From: Oxalobacter formigenes
GTDB taxonomy: Bacteria > Pseudomonadota > Gammaproteobacteria > Burkholderiales > Burkholderiaceae_D
DNA length: 64,000 nucleotides
Assembly (NCBI RefSeq): GCF_002127965.1
Contig: NZ_CP018787.1
Coordinates: 558,001-622,000, forward strand
Direction of reading: 5' to 3'
Below the pieces are notes generated by a model. The model did not search any database and had not been told where the DNA came from. It saw only the letters and a list, made by a program, of their open reading frames with translations. Numbering within the stretch: position 1 is the first letter of the stretch; each line of letters opens with the position of its first letter. This document shows, one piece after another, positions 1 to 9,164 of this stretch. A program made the position numbers and the translations under genes.

Positions 1-410
1 CCAACCGGAACTTCCCCGAAAACGGTAATACAGATATTCAGGGGGCCGCGGGTAGTGTCGCCACCAATCAATTCACAGCGACAGATATCGGCCATGGAAA
101 AAAGACCTTCCGAAAACGATTTCAACCAGGGTTCATCCGGGGAGGGAAGAGACAATGCCAGCGTAAAAGCAACGGGACGTGCCCCCATTGCCGCCAGATC
201 GGAAAGATTCACTGCCAGAGACTTGTGACCGAGTTGTCTGGGATCGGTGTCCGGAAAGAAATGGGTACCGGAAACCAGCATATCGGTCGATATTGCCATT
301 TGAGTTCCCGGAGTTGGAACCAGTAATGCACAATCGTCGCCGATTCCAAGAGATGCGGAAACAGCCGGTTTTTTGAAATATTTGGAAATGAGATCGAATT
401 CTGAAAGCAT
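1..410 (-). CDS. thiL: Thiamine-monophosphate kinase, N-terminal part (cut by window edge)
   Basis: ThiL phosphorylates thiamine monophosphate to the cofactor thiamine diphosphate in the cytoplasm. Reading the minus strand from the ATG at 408-410 gives about 136 residues, open to the window edge. Family landmarks are visible: the GIGDDCALL Mg-ATP motif near residue 23, STDMLVSGTHF near residue 43, the helix NLSDLAAMGARP, and GGDTTRG close to the edge. The C-terminal half lies outside the window. No strong Shine-Dalgarno is seen before the ATG, but residue 1 sits where the family normally starts (MLSEFDLI). It is divergent from the antiporter-like gene on the plus strand. Confidence 0.88.
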   Translation of the reverse strand, partial: MLSEFDLISKYFKKPAVSASLGIGDDCALLVPTPGTQMAISTDMLVSGTHFFPDTDPRQLGHKSLAVNLSDLAAMGARPVAFTLALSLPSPDEPWLKSFSEGLFSMADICRCELIGGDTTRGPLNICITVFGEVPV

Positions 411-544
411 AAATGCGAAAGGGTTTTAAAAGACGCTTAAAAATGATCAAGTAAATGTTTGTATTATGATGCTATCGATAACGAATCAAAGCAAGACAAT
501 GGTAGACTGTAAAGCCTAAATAACGTCGATTGAAAAAAGATAGT

Positions 545-582
545 TTGACATAACCGCTCTTCAGAACACGATCCGTTCTGAA
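545..582 (+). promoter_or_regulatory. Possible promoter with overlapping dyad upstream of the antiporter-like gene
   Basis: A consensus -35 hexamer TTGACA lies at 545-550. No good -10 is seen at the right distance. Just downstream is an inverted repeat with 8-bp arms, TTCAGAAC at 560-567 and GTTCTGAA at 575-582, separated by 7 nt. A regulator binding there would cover the expected -10 region. It could also form an RNA hairpin in the leader of the gene that starts at 642. The function is inferred only. Confidence 0.3.
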
Positions 583-641
583 AATGCAGTCATTTATTGC
601 CAGAAATCGGCTCAGATCTCATTACATAGGCGTATCGAATT

Positions 642-1904
642 ATGGGGCAGGTATCCTGGATTGAATATATCGGAGCAGTGCTGTTTTTTCTGGCGCTGGT
701 GCACACTTTTTCGACCAAATATTTTGTCAAGCTGGCGACGAAAGACAGCCATCATACGGGCTTGTGGCTGATGCTCGGTGAAGTTGAAGTCGTTTTCGGT
801 TTCTGGGCCTTTATTTTGCTTGCTTTCATGGCAGCCATCGGCGGATATGAAAGCGCCGTCGAATATCTTGATACACGCAATTTTACCGAACCCTTATTTG
901 TTTTCGTCATTCTGGTTATTGCCGGAACGCGTCCCATTTTGCAGGCAGTCCAGCTGTTGATCGACAAGATGGACAAAATCATTCCCTTGCCGGGAATGGT
1001 GTCATATTACTTCCTGACACTGTCCATCGTGCCGCTTCTGGGGTCTTTCATTACCGAACCGGCAGCCATGACCCTGGCCGCCATTATTTTGCGGGACCGT
1101 TTTTTCTCCAAAGGCATCCCAGAGGCGATGAAATATCTGACCATTGCGATCCTCTTGGTCAACGTTTCCATCGGTGGTGTTCTCACGTCATATGCGGCTC
1201 CTCCTGTATTGATGGTCGCCAGCAAGTGGGGTTGGGGACTCGATTTCATGTTAAGCATGTTTGGCTGGAAAGCGGCTCTGGCCGTATTCATCAATGCTTT
1301 GGCCGCAACATGGCTTTTCAGGAAAGTGCTGTTGTCGATGGATGACTTGAATGACGCTTATGAAATCGGAAGGGTTCCTCCTCTGGTATTGCTCGTTCAT
1401 TTGTCCACACTCATTCTGGTCGTTATTTTCAGTCATCATCCTGTTGTATTCATGGGACTATTCCTCTTTTTTCTTGGATACACAGAGGCTTATCACCGGT
1501 ACCAGAGCCCGCTGATGCTTCGGGAGGGATTGCTCGTGGCCTTTTTCCTTGCGGGACTGGTTGTTCTTGGCGGCATGCAAAAATGGTGGCTTGAACCGAT
1601 ACTGGCGGGGATGAACAGCGCAACGCTCTTTTTTGGAGCGACGGGGCTGACCGCCATTACCGATAATGCTGCACTGACTTATCTTGGATCACTTGTCGAA
1701 CATTTGTCGGATGCAAGCAAATATGCGCTGGTTGCCGGGGCCGTAACGGGGGGCGGATTGACTGTGATTGCCAATGCGCCGAATCCGGTCAGTTTTTCAC
1801 TGCTTAAAAATACTTTCGAACATGGATCGATCAATCCATTAATGCTTTTCCTGTACGCCTTGCCGCCGACAATTATTGCAGGATGCTGTTTCATGTTTTT
1901 GTAA
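642..1904 (+). CDS. Putative Na+/H+ antiporter, multi-pass membrane protein
   Basis: This 420-residue integral membrane protein resembles the family annotated as putative Na+/H+ antiporters (Pfam Na_H_antiport_3). The sequence is a succession of about 11-12 hydrophobic segments. Polar residues sit inside membrane stretches, for example SFITEPAAMT near residue 135 and GLTAITDNAALTY near residue 335, two similar motifs consistent with an inverted-repeat transporter fold. The ATG at 642 has only a weak ribosome binding site. It stands alone between thiL (divergent) and dnaB. Ion specificity is not shown by sequence. The nhaR regulator of sodium-proton antiport genes lies 5.6 kb away. Confidence 0.7.
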   Translation: MGQVSWIEYIGAVLFFLALVHTFSTKYFVKLATKDSHHTGLWLMLGEVEVVFGFWAFILLAFMAAIGGYESAVEYLDTRNFTEPLFVFVILVIAGTRPILQAVQLLIDKMDKIIPLPGMVSYYFLTLSIVPLLGSFITEPAAMTLAAIILRDRFFSKGIPEAMKYLTIAILLVNVSIGGVLTSYAAPPVLMVASKWGWGLDFMLSMFGWKAALAVFINALAATWLFRKVLLSMDDLNDAYEIGRVPPLVLLVHLSTLILVVIFSHHPVVFMGLFLFFLGYTEAYHRYQSPLMLREGLLVAFFLAGLVVLGGMQKWWLEPILAGMNSATLFFGATGLTAITDNAALTYLGSLVEHLSDASKYALVAGAVTGGGLTVIANAPNPVSFSLLKNTFEHGSINPLMLFLYALPPTIIAGCCFMFL

Positions 1905-2017
1905 AAGAAATGAACATTTTTTTACTCCTGTCGCCATTTCAGGCGTGCATGTAAAAAAAACTGTTTGTTGCAGGTATGTTCGTCAAGAAAAATGCCTGTC
2001 CAAAAACAATTAGGTAG

Positions 2018-2023
2018 TATAAT
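2018..2023 (+). promoter_or_regulatory. TATAAT -10 element just before dnaB
   Basis: A perfect TATAAT hexamer lies at 2018-2023, only 8 bp before the ATG at 2031. No convincing -35 is seen 16-18 bp upstream. If used, transcription would start at or next to the dnaB start codon, giving a nearly leaderless message. The alternative is that dnaB starts further upstream and this is a chance match. Confidence 0.3.
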
Positions 2024-2030
2024 GCGCGCC

Positions 2031-3413
2031 ATGAGTACCTCGACAGATCCCCAGATTGAATCCCTGCGTCTCCCGCCTCACTCGATTGAAGCGGAACAGT
2101 CTGTATTGGGAGGCTTATTGCTCGACAATGCGGCCTGGGACAGGATTGCCGATCTGGTCAATCAGGACGACTTCTACCGGTTCGATCATCGCCTGATTTA
2201 CCAGCATATTTCCAAACTGATCAACGCTTCCAAACCGGCTGATGTCATTACCGTTTATGAATCCCTTTCCGGAATCGGAAAGGCGGAAGAAATCGGTGGC
2301 CTTTCCTATCTGAATGCACTTGCCCAGAATACGCCTTCTGCTGCAAACATACGGCATTATGCACAGATCGTTCGCGACAGAGGGGTATTGAGAAGGCTCA
2401 TTACCGTATCGGATGAGATATCGGCCAGCGCTTTTCAATCCCAGGGCAAAGAAGTCAAGCAGATTCTGGATGAAGCCGAAACCAGTATTTTCGCGATTGC
2501 CGAAGAAGGTGCCAGGGGAACGCAGGGTTTTCAGGAAATCCAGCCATTGCTGACTCAGGTAGTCGAGCGTATCGATGAACTGTATAACCGCGACAATCGT
2601 AACGATATTACAGGTGTTCCGACCGGTTTTATGGATCTGGACAGAATGACCTCAGGCTTGCAGCCCGGTGATCTGATTATCGTGGCGGGACGTCCTTCCA
2701 TGGGTAAAACGGCTTTTTCCGTCAACATCGGAGAAAATGTGGCGATCGAAAGTGGTTTGCCTGTTGCCATCTTCTCGATGGAAATGGGCGGTGCACAGCT
2801 GGCCATGCGTATGCTGGGATCGGTCGGTCGTCTGGACCAGCATCGCCTGAGAACAGGACGATTGGCCGATGAGGACTGGCCACGATTGACCTATGCCATT
2901 CAGAAAATGAATGAAGCCCAGCTCTATATCGATGAAACACCGGCTTTGAGCTGTACGGATTTGAGGGCGCGGGCTCGAAGGCTGGCAAGGCAATGCAGCA
3001 AACTGGGCCTGATCATTATCGATTATCTTCAACTGATGTCGCCAAGCTCGGCAGGTGAAAACAGGGCAACGGAAATTTCCGAAATTTCACGAGGCCTGAA
3101 AGCGCTCGCAAAAGAATTGAATTGTCCTGTCATTGCCTTGTCGCAGTTGAACCGTTCCGTCGAGCAAAGACCGAACAAGCGTCCCGTCATGTCCGATTTG
3201 CGTGAATCGGGCGCGATCGAACAGGACGCCGATCTGATTTTGTTTATTTACCGGGATGAAGTTTACAATCCCGATTCTGCAGATAAAGGTACGGCCGAAA
3301 TTATTGTTGGAAAGCAACGTAACGGCCCGATTGGCAACGTCAGACTGACATTTCTGGGCCAATTCACCAAATTCGATAATTACGCGACGGGTTCAGGGTC
3401 GTATAATGACTAG
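2031..3413 (+). CDS. dnaB: Replicative DNA helicase DnaB
   Basis: DnaB is the hexameric 5'-3' helicase that unwinds DNA at the replication fork and recruits primase. From the ATG at 2031 it has 460 residues, the normal length. The N-terminal domain begins with LPPHSIEAEQSVLGGLL. The RecA-like domain has Walker A GRPSMGKTAFS near residue 219, Walker B LIIIDYLQLM, and the late motif SDLRESGAIEQDADLI. No intein is present. The open frame extends upstream to 1965, but those codons (MLQVCSSRK...) are not family-like and would run through a TATAAT element, so 2031 is preferred. An in-frame ATG at 2022 is another option. Confidence 0.95.
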   Translation: MSTSTDPQIESLRLPPHSIEAEQSVLGGLLLDNAAWDRIADLVNQDDFYRFDHRLIYQHISKLINASKPADVITVYESLSGIGKAEEIGGLSYLNALAQNTPSAANIRHYAQIVRDRGVLRRLITVSDEISASAFQSQGKEVKQILDEAETSIFAIAEEGARGTQGFQEIQPLLTQVVERIDELYNRDNRNDITGVPTGFMDLDRMTSGLQPGDLIIVAGRPSMGKTAFSVNIGENVAIESGLPVAIFSMEMGGAQLAMRMLGSVGRLDQHRLRTGRLADEDWPRLTYAIQKMNEAQLYIDETPALSCTDLRARARRLARQCSKLGLIIIDYLQLMSPSSAGENRATEISEISRGLKALAKELNCPVIALSQLNRSVEQRPNKRPVMSDLRESGAIEQDADLILFIYRDEVYNPDSADKGTAEIIVGKQRNGPIGNVRLTFLGQFTKFDNYATGSGSYND

Positions 3414-3485
3414 GTCTTTGAACCTTAAATACTGTTAAGACAGGTCTTTGTATTTAAAAACAAGCTGATATTCAGGGAAAGTGAT

Positions 3486-4112
3486 ATGTTCGGACGTTTA
3501 ATGCCTAAAGAAGAGAAGTTTTTCGACTTGTTCAATCAGCATGCAGAATTCTGCGTCAAAGGTGCAAAAGAGCTTGTAGAGCTCATGAAAGATTCGAATA
3601 ACATCGAAACAAGATTGCACGCTATTGAAGGTCTCGAAAAACAGGCAGACAAAATCACCTATCACACTATCGGAATACTTCATAAAACGTTTATCACCCC
3701 ATTGGATCGTGAAGACATCCATCGACTCATTACCAAAATGGACGATATTCTCGACTTGATGGAAGACGCTGCCCAGACTGTTTCCCTTTACGATATCCAG
3801 TTCATCACTCCTGAAGCCGTTCGTCTGGCTGAACTGTGTCTGGGATGCTGCAATAAACTCCAGGAAGGTGTTTCCCTGTTGCACAACATGAACAATTCGC
3901 GGCAGGTTCTGGAAATCTGTGAGGAAGTCGACCGGCTTGAATCGGATGCGGATCATGTCATGCATGCCGCCATGTCGAAATTGTTCCGCGATGAGCCGGA
4001 TGTCCGCAATCTGATCAAACTGAAAGCCTTGTACGAAATTCTGGAAAACGTAACCGATGTTTGTGAGGACGTTTCGAATATCATTGAAGGAATTGTTGTT
4101 GAAAATGCCTGA
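3486..4112 (+). CDS. DUF47/PhoU-like protein, phosphate transporter accessory
   Basis: This is a 208-residue all-helical protein of the DUF47 (PhoU-like, YkaA) family, commonly encoded directly before Pit-type phosphate transporters. It starts MFGRLMPKEEKFFDLFNQHAE and carries the acidic repeats of the family, including LITKMDDILDLMEDAAQ near residue 85 and CEEVDRLESDADHVMH near residue 143, where the D/E-rich helices of PhoU proteins bind metal clusters. It is followed after 58 bp by pit, so it probably modulates phosphate uptake. A terminator hairpin overlaps its stop codon, so transcription into pit may be attenuated there. Confidence 0.85.
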   Translation: MFGRLMPKEEKFFDLFNQHAEFCVKGAKELVELMKDSNNIETRLHAIEGLEKQADKITYHTIGILHKTFITPLDREDIHRLITKMDDILDLMEDAAQTVSLYDIQFITPEAVRLAELCLGCCNKLQEGVSLLHNMNNSRQVLEICEEVDRLESDADHVMHAAMSKLFRDEPDVRNLIKLKALYEILENVTDVCEDVSNIIEGIVVENA

Positions 4113-4142
4113 TTTCTTTCGAAATCAAGGCATTTTTTTTTA
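4102..4142 (+). terminator. Rho-independent terminator after the DUF47 gene
   Basis: A long hairpin with arms around AATGCCTGATTTC and GAAATCAAGGCATT (one bulged base) is followed by a run of T. It starts inside the last codons of the DUF47 gene and lies before pit, so it may partly separate the two genes. Confidence 0.75.
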
Positions 4143-4170
4143 TTTTCAGGTCAAATAAAGTTCACCATTC

Positions 4171-5178
4171 ATGCACGCCATTCACGTTAGTCTCTACACC
4201 ATCATTTTCCTTGTCGCTCTGGCTTTGATTTTTGATTTTATGAACGGCTTTCATGATGCGGCCAATGCGATTGCAACAGTCGTTTCGACCGGTGTGTTGA
4301 AACCGCATACAGCGGTGGCCATGACCGCATTCATGAATGTTGTCGCTATTTTCGTGTTTGACCTGCATGTGGCAACAACAGTTGGAAAAGGAACTGTCGA
4401 TCCAGCTATCGTCGATCATTACGTTATTTTTGGCGCACTGGTCGGCGCCATTGGCTGGAATATCATCACCTGGTATTACGGCATCCCTTCATCTTCTTCG
4501 CATGCCCTGATCGGTGGACTGATTGGTGCGGCCATTGCCAAAGCAGGAAGCGGTTCCCTGATGGCTTCCGGCATTTTGAAAATTATCGCCTTCATCGTTA
4601 TTTCCCCGTTACTCGGTTTCATTCTGGGATCATTGATGATGTTGCTGGTGTCGTGGATTTTTGTCCGTTCCCAGCCAAGGTCGATCGATAGATGGTTCAG
4701 ACGATTGCAACTGGTTTCTGCTTCCCTGTACAGCCTGGGACATGGGGGTAACGATGCACAGAAAACAATGGGGCTGATCTGGATGCTTCTGATCGCTTCA
4801 GGTTATGCCATGGATGATGGCCATTTGCCTGTTTGGGTCATTGTTTGCTGTTACGGGGCAATTGGTGTGGGAACCCTGTTCGGCGGATGGCGTATCGTCA
4901 AAACGATGGGACAGAAAATCACCAAACTGAAACCGGTTGGCGGTTTTTGTGCGGAAACGGGCGGCGCGCTGACTTTGTTTGTCGCAACTGCGTTAGGTAT
5001 TCCTGTTTCGACAACCCATACCATTACAGGCGCTATTGTCGGGGTGGGGTCCTCACAGAAAATGTCGGCAGTCAGATGGGGCGTTGCCAGCAATATTGTC
5101 TGGGCATGGATTCTGACTATTCCTGCATCGGCGTTTCTTGCTGCCATTGCATGGTGGCTCGGCACCCAGTTCTTATGA
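4171..5178 (+). CDS. pitA: Low-affinity inorganic phosphate transporter, Pit family
   Basis: This 335-residue inner-membrane carrier is a Pit-family phosphate (metal-phosphate):H+ symporter. Both copies of the PHO4-family signature are visible: FDFMNGFHDAANAIA near residue 24 and LGHGGNDAQKTMGLIW near residue 189. A serine-rich conserved loop, GIPSSSSHALIGG, lies near residue 108, with a partner, GIPVSTTHTITGA, near residue 276. About ten hydrophobic segments are present. It follows the DUF47 gene, the usual pairing. Its stop codon overlaps the end of the convergent DUF475 gene by 6 bp. Confidence 0.92.
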   Translation: MHAIHVSLYTIIFLVALALIFDFMNGFHDAANAIATVVSTGVLKPHTAVAMTAFMNVVAIFVFDLHVATTVGKGTVDPAIVDHYVIFGALVGAIGWNIITWYYGIPSSSSHALIGGLIGAAIAKAGSGSLMASGILKIIAFIVISPLLGFILGSLMMLLVSWIFVRSQPRSIDRWFRRLQLVSASLYSLGHGGNDAQKTMGLIWMLLIASGYAMDDGHLPVWVIVCCYGAIGVGTLFGGWRIVKTMGQKITKLKPVGGFCAETGGALTLFVATALGIPVSTTHTITGAIVGVGSSQKMSAVRWGVASNIVWAWILTIPASAFLAAIAWWLGTQFL

Positions 5179-6183
5179 TTTGCGCCGGTTGGCGATGATG
5201 GAACTGCCGAGTGCGGCAATGATCAACAAAGCTCCCAACAGGCCTGTAATCGCTTCCGGTACTGGAAAGAGCACTCCCAAAAGCATTAAAAGTGCCAGCG
5301 AACCGATTGCCCAGAAAGCGCCATGTTCAAGGTAGCGGTAATGACTTAAGGTTCCTTTTTCAACGAGCAGAATGGTGAAACTTCTGACAAACATGGCGCC
5401 CGCTCCCAGTCCAAGAGCAATGATGAACAGATTGTTCGTCATGGCAAAAGCGCCCAGAACCCCATCGAATGAAAAGCTGGCATCAATCAGTTCCAGATAA
5501 AGAAATCCACCTACACCCTGATGAACGATATGCTGTTCAATCTGCTGATCGTGCGGGCTGAGAAGCGATGCTACGCCTTTGGTAAGCACATAAACGACAA
5601 GTCCCCACATGCCGGCGAGAAGGAATTCAAATCTTTCGTCGGGTGAAACGAAGTACGTGATGGCAGTCAGGGTTATGAGCGTCAGGGCGGCCTGAATCGC
5701 TTCCATCTGGCCAAGGCGCGTCAAAGGTTTTTCGATAAATGCCAGCCAATGTTCGGTTTTGTGCCGTGCCACAAAAAAACTGAGAAAAACCATCAATAGA
5801 AAAACACCTCCGAAGGCGGCTACTTCGTGATGGGCTGATGCCATTATCCGGCTGTATTCATGTGGTAGATATATGGCAATGTTGAGCGCTTCGGCTGGGC
5901 CCATATGTCCAGCGACACAGACGATCAGAAGAGGAAAAACCAGTCTCATGCCGAAAACGGCAACAAAAATACCCCAGAGAAGGAAATGCTGGCGCCAGAT
6001 ATGACTCCAGTGTTTCAGAATGCCGGCATTGACAACGGCATTGTCGAATGACAGGGCGACTTCAAGAACGGTCAGAAAGAAAATGGTCGCAATAGCTGCG
6101 GGTCCGCCAATAGCATAGCCAACTACAAATGCAGCAACGCAAACAATAAATGATGATGTGAAATATGAAAGATAAGATTTCAT
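5173..6183 (-). CDS. DUF475 family integral membrane protein (TerC-like)
   Basis: This is a 336-residue polytopic membrane protein of the DUF475 family, related to the TerC group of putative metal exporters. The TerC-like signature is visible near the start: FFLTVLEVALSFDNAVVNA near residue 35. A second copy, LELIDASFSFDGVLGAFA, lies near residue 232. The repeated acidic SFDN/SFDG motifs within membrane helices suggest cation binding, but the substrate is unknown. A GGGAG ribosome binding site precedes the ATG. It is a single gene, converging on pit with a 6-bp overlap. Confidence 0.8.
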   Translation of the reverse strand: MKSYLSYFTSSFIVCVAAFVVGYAIGGPAAIATIFFLTVLEVALSFDNAVVNAGILKHWSHIWRQHFLLWGIFVAVFGMRLVFPLLIVCVAGHMGPAEALNIAIYLPHEYSRIMASAHHEVAAFGGVFLLMVFLSFFVARHKTEHWLAFIEKPLTRLGQMEAIQAALTLITLTAITYFVSPDERFEFLLAGMWGLVVYVLTKGVASLLSPHDQQIEQHIVHQGVGGFLYLELIDASFSFDGVLGAFAMTNNLFIIALGLGAGAMFVRSFTILLVEKGTLSHYRYLEHGAFWAIGSLALLMLLGVLFPVPEAITGLLGALLIIAALGSSIIANRRKS

Positions 6184-6298
6184 GGTACTCCCAGCATTTG
6201 AATTGTAAGCCTTGCCGACATTTTTTTCCCGTTTTATTTATAAAAAAGGCCATCCTTCACTGGTACGAGGAAGGATGGCCAGGCTCATGATTACGATT

Positions 6299-6988
6299 CT
6301 AATCAGAACGGCTTGCAAATCCAAGTAAATGCAAAAGGCTGGTAAAAAGATTGAAAATGGCAACGAACAGGGTCACGGTTGCCATAATGTAATTGGTTTC
6401 TCCGTTACGAACGATATTGTTCGTTTCATGCAAAATCAGACCGGACATCAATAAAACAAAAACGGATGAAACGGCCAGTGACAAGGCCGGGATATCGAAA
6501 AACAGGGCGATCAGACCAGCGAAGAAAGCCACCAGAATGCCTGTCGTCAGAAATCCGGACAAAAACGAAAAGTCACGTCTGGAAAAAAGTGCGATCCCTG
6601 ACATGACAAGGAAAATAAGAGCCGTGCCACCCAGGGCCATCATAACAGTCTGGGCGCCATTGGGCAGGCGCAAGTAATAGCCGACGATGGGACCGAGCGT
6701 ATAACCCATGAATCCCGTCAATGCCAATACAAACAGGATACCAAGTCCGCTATTTCGGTTTTTTGTCACCAGAAACAACAGGCCGAAATAGCCGACTATC
6801 GTGATCAGAAAACCGGGATAGGGCAACTGCAGGGCAATCGTAGCCGCTGTCGTAATGGCACTGAAGGCCAGACATATAGACAAAAGAAAATACGTATTTC
6901 TCAACACCCGTCTGGACGAAACGTCCAGTACGGAGCTGATATTGGCGTTCTCTGTCGTGTTATCGTAGAAGCGGTAACGTCTGGTCAT
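6299..6988 (-). CDS. Bax inhibitor-1/YccA family membrane protein
   Basis: A 229-residue inner-membrane protein with seven hydrophobic segments, typical of the Bax-inhibitor-1 (TMBIM, YccA/YbhL) family. The N-terminal cytoplasmic part ends in SSRRVLRNTYFLLSI. Family-like features include FVLALTGFMGYTLGPIVG and a C-terminal VTLFVAIFNLFTSLLHLLG. Bacterial relatives act as proton/calcium leak channels or as modulators of FtsH proteolysis. Which role applies here cannot be read from sequence. It starts 6 bp after the hpf stop codon, so the two genes are probably cotranscribed. Confidence 0.85.
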   Translation of the reverse strand: MTRRYRFYDNTTENANISSVLDVSSRRVLRNTYFLLSICLAFSAITTAATIALQLPYPGFLITIVGYFGLLFLVTKNRNSGLGILFVLALTGFMGYTLGPIVGYYLRLPNGAQTVMMALGGTALIFLVMSGIALFSRRDFSFLSGFLTTGILVAFFAGLIALFFDIPALSLAVSSVFVLLMSGLILHETNNIVRNGETNYIMATVTLFVAIFNLFTSLLHLLGFASRSD

Positions 6989-6994
6989 GGTATG

Positions 6995-7354
6995 TTAATT
7001 TAAATCCAGAATAGGCCGGTTAATGTATAACGGCATTGTCGTATGCGATATCTCTTTTGCCTTTGACAAGGTTTTGTTCAGAAGACGGGAGGCACGACGC
7101 GTTGCCGAATCGAATGCGCTCTTCATATCGGCCGCAAATTCGGTCACGACAATCGGAGACATCCCGGGCAGAGACAATTGAATCAGGCAGCGTTTCTTGA
7201 AGCCGCTTTTGATCCGGTTTGTATCTGACAAACGAATCATAATATAGTCGATGCTATTTTGGGTGTGAGATAACATCGTATCCATACGTTCCTGGATGTA
7301 TTCCTGAATAGCCTCACCGGCCTTGATACCCTTGGTAATAATAGTTGGTGCCAT
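6995..7354 (-). CDS. hpf: Ribosome hibernation promoting factor (HPF/RaiA family)
   Basis: This 119-residue protein belongs to the short HPF family, which binds the decoding region of the 30S subunit in stationary phase and helps form inactive 100S dimers. It begins MAPTIITKGIKAGEAIQEYI and has the basic strand-helix pattern of the family, including KKRCLIQLSLPGM and a DMKSAFDSATRRASRLLNK helix. An AAGGAG ribosome binding site about 8 nt before the ATG fixes the start. It is divergent from nhaR. In many proteobacteria hpf follows rpoN; here it does not. Confidence 0.88.
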   Translation of the reverse strand: MAPTIITKGIKAGEAIQEYIQERMDTMLSHTQNSIDYIMIRLSDTNRIKSGFKKRCLIQLSLPGMSPIVVTEFAADMKSAFDSATRRASRLLNKTLSKAKEISHTTMPLYINRPILDLN

Positions 7355-7463
7355 AAAAACTCACTCCTTAATTACTTCTTTATTGCTTTTTCAGTATATT
7401 ACCCATTCCCAAAAGAAATAAAAAGGGATGATAATAGTAATGTTACTTCAATAAAATAGAACA

Positions 7464-8366
7464 ATGAGCGCTTTAAACTTAAATTATAGACATCTTTATT
7501 ACTTCTGGGTGGTCGCAAAAGAAGGCGGAGTCACGCGTGCGGCAGAAAGGCTGGGCGTTGCGGTCCAGACAATCAGTATGCAATTGTCACTGTTGGAAAA
7601 AGCGGTGGGAAAAACTTTATTCGCCCCGCAGGGCAGGCGTCTTGTCCTGACAGAAGCCGGGCGACTGGCCTTGAATTATGCCGACCAGATTTTCCTGCTC
7701 GGTGAGCAGTTACAGGAAGCATTGGCGGAAGACGATATCGGCAAGAGTATGCGTCTGACGGTCGGTATTTCCGATTCATTGCCTAAAATGATCGCCTATC
7801 GTTTGCTTGAAACCGCTCTTGAAATGCCCCAGTTCGTGAGAATGGAGTGTTATGACGGTTCATTTGAAACGCTCTTGGCGGATTTGGCTTTGCATAAACT
7901 GGATGTTGTCCTGACGGATCGCCCGATCAATATGGGAAGCAGTTTGCGGGTTTTCAGCCATGAATTGGGGGATTGTCCTGTCTGGCTGTTCGGATCGGAA
8001 GAGTTGGCTGAAAAGTATCGCCCCAATTTCCCTGAATGTCTTACAGGAGCGCCGATTTTATTGCCAACTCGGGGAAATGCGATCAGAACCCGTCTCGATC
8101 AATGGTTTGAAGTGCATGGCATCCGGCCATTCATCGTCGGTGAATTTTCCGATAGTGCGCTGCTGAAAACATTCGGTCGCAATGGCTTGGGGATGTTCCA
8201 CGCCCCGATCGCACTTGAAAAAGAAATGAAAGACCAGTTCAGATCGGTTCCAATCGGAGAACTGACTGAAGTCAGGGAACAGTATTATGCGATTTCTGCG
8301 GAAATGAAGATCAAACACGCTGCTGTTGAAGCCATTCTTGCAGCACACAAGGGAAAAATCTTTTAA
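7464..8366 (+). CDS. nhaR: LysR-type transcriptional activator NhaR
   Basis: This 300-residue LysR-family regulator starts MSALNLNYRHLYYFWVVAKEGG. The helix-turn-helix GVTRAAERLGVAVQTISMQLS is close to NhaR of Escherichia coli, which activates the sodium-proton antiporter nhaA in response to Na+. The rest is the periplasmic-binding-protein-like effector domain. No nhaA is adjacent: the upstream neighbour is the divergent hpf and the downstream one the convergent rsmA. The 109-bp gap to hpf would hold its own promoter. NhaR-type proteins also control other genes, so the target here is open. Confidence 0.85.
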   Translation: MSALNLNYRHLYYFWVVAKEGGVTRAAERLGVAVQTISMQLSLLEKAVGKTLFAPQGRRLVLTEAGRLALNYADQIFLLGEQLQEALAEDDIGKSMRLTVGISDSLPKMIAYRLLETALEMPQFVRMECYDGSFETLLADLALHKLDVVLTDRPINMGSSLRVFSHELGDCPVWLFGSEELAEKYRPNFPECLTGAPILLPTRGNAIRTRLDQWFEVHGIRPFIVGEFSDSALLKTFGRNGLGMFHAPIALEKEMKDQFRSVPIGELTEVREQYYAISAEMKIKHAAVEAILAAHKGKIF

Positions 8367-8390
8367 AAGATTGAAGAACAGGCGCAGGAC

Positions 8391-9161
8391 CTAGTTCAGA
8401 TGATTGGCAAGCAGGATAAATTGCTCCACAGTCAAATCTTCCGGTCGTCTCGTTGGATCGATCCCCAATTCAATCAGACGCGATTCGGAGAACAACGGGG
8501 CCAGATTGTTCCTCAGCATTTTTCTTCTTTGGGAAAAGGCTTGCGTCACTGTTTTTTCAAGAGCAACAGACGAGCATGCTTCGGGGGTTTCACGCGGAAT
8601 CATCCTGACAATGGCTGAATCGACCCTGGGCATCGGATCGAATGCCGTCGGAGGGACGATAAAGAGCAATTCCATATCGTATTGCCATTGCAGCATCACG
8701 GAAAGGCGTCCGTAAGCCTTATTGCCCGGTTCAGCAACCATTCGTTCGACAACTTCTCTCTGTAGCATGAAGTGCTGGTCTTCTATACACGAAGAAAAAT
8801 TCATCAGATGAAACAACAAAGGCGAGGAGATGTTGTAGGGCAAATTGCCGACGATACGCCATTTGTTTTCACTGGATGCGCCTATCGTTCTGAAATCGAA
8901 AGATAATGCATCCCCCTGATGAATAGTCAGTTTATCCGCAGGGAAACGTTTTTTCAGGTAAACGACCAGATCCCTGTCCAGTTCGATCACGTCCATCTGT
9001 GACAAATACGGGAGCAGGTTTTCCGTCATGGCTCCCATTCCGGGACCGATTTCCAGCATGTGATCCGTTGGTTTCGGAGCTATCGCCGAAACGATATCGT
9101 CCAGAACGGATTGGTCTTTCAGGAAATTCTGTCCGAATCTTTTGCGGGGAATATGTTTCAT
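8391..9161 (-). CDS. rsmA: 16S rRNA (adenine1518/1519-N6)-dimethyltransferase
   Basis: RsmA (KsgA) dimethylates two adjacent adenines in the 3' hairpin of 16S rRNA late in 30S assembly; loss gives kasugamycin resistance. The 256-residue protein starts MKHIPRKRFGQNFLKD, the usual N-terminus. It has the SAM-binding motif MLEIGPGMGAMTENLL near residue 35, the acidic VIELDRDL, and the catalytic NLPYNISSPLLFHL near residue 104. It is last in the row lptD-surA-pdxA-rsmA and starts 3 bp after the pdxA stop codon. Confidence 0.95.
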   Translation of the reverse strand: MKHIPRKRFGQNFLKDQSVLDDIVSAIAPKPTDHMLEIGPGMGAMTENLLPYLSQMDVIELDRDLVVYLKKRFPADKLTIHQGDALSFDFRTIGASSENKWRIVGNLPYNISSPLLFHLMNFSSCIEDQHFMLQREVVERMVAEPGNKAYGRLSVMLQWQYDMELLFIVPPTAFDPMPRVDSAIVRMIPRETPEACSSVALEKTVTQAFSQRRKMLRNNLAPLFSESRLIELGIDPTRRPEDLTVEQFILLANHLN

Positions 9162-9164
9162 ATT

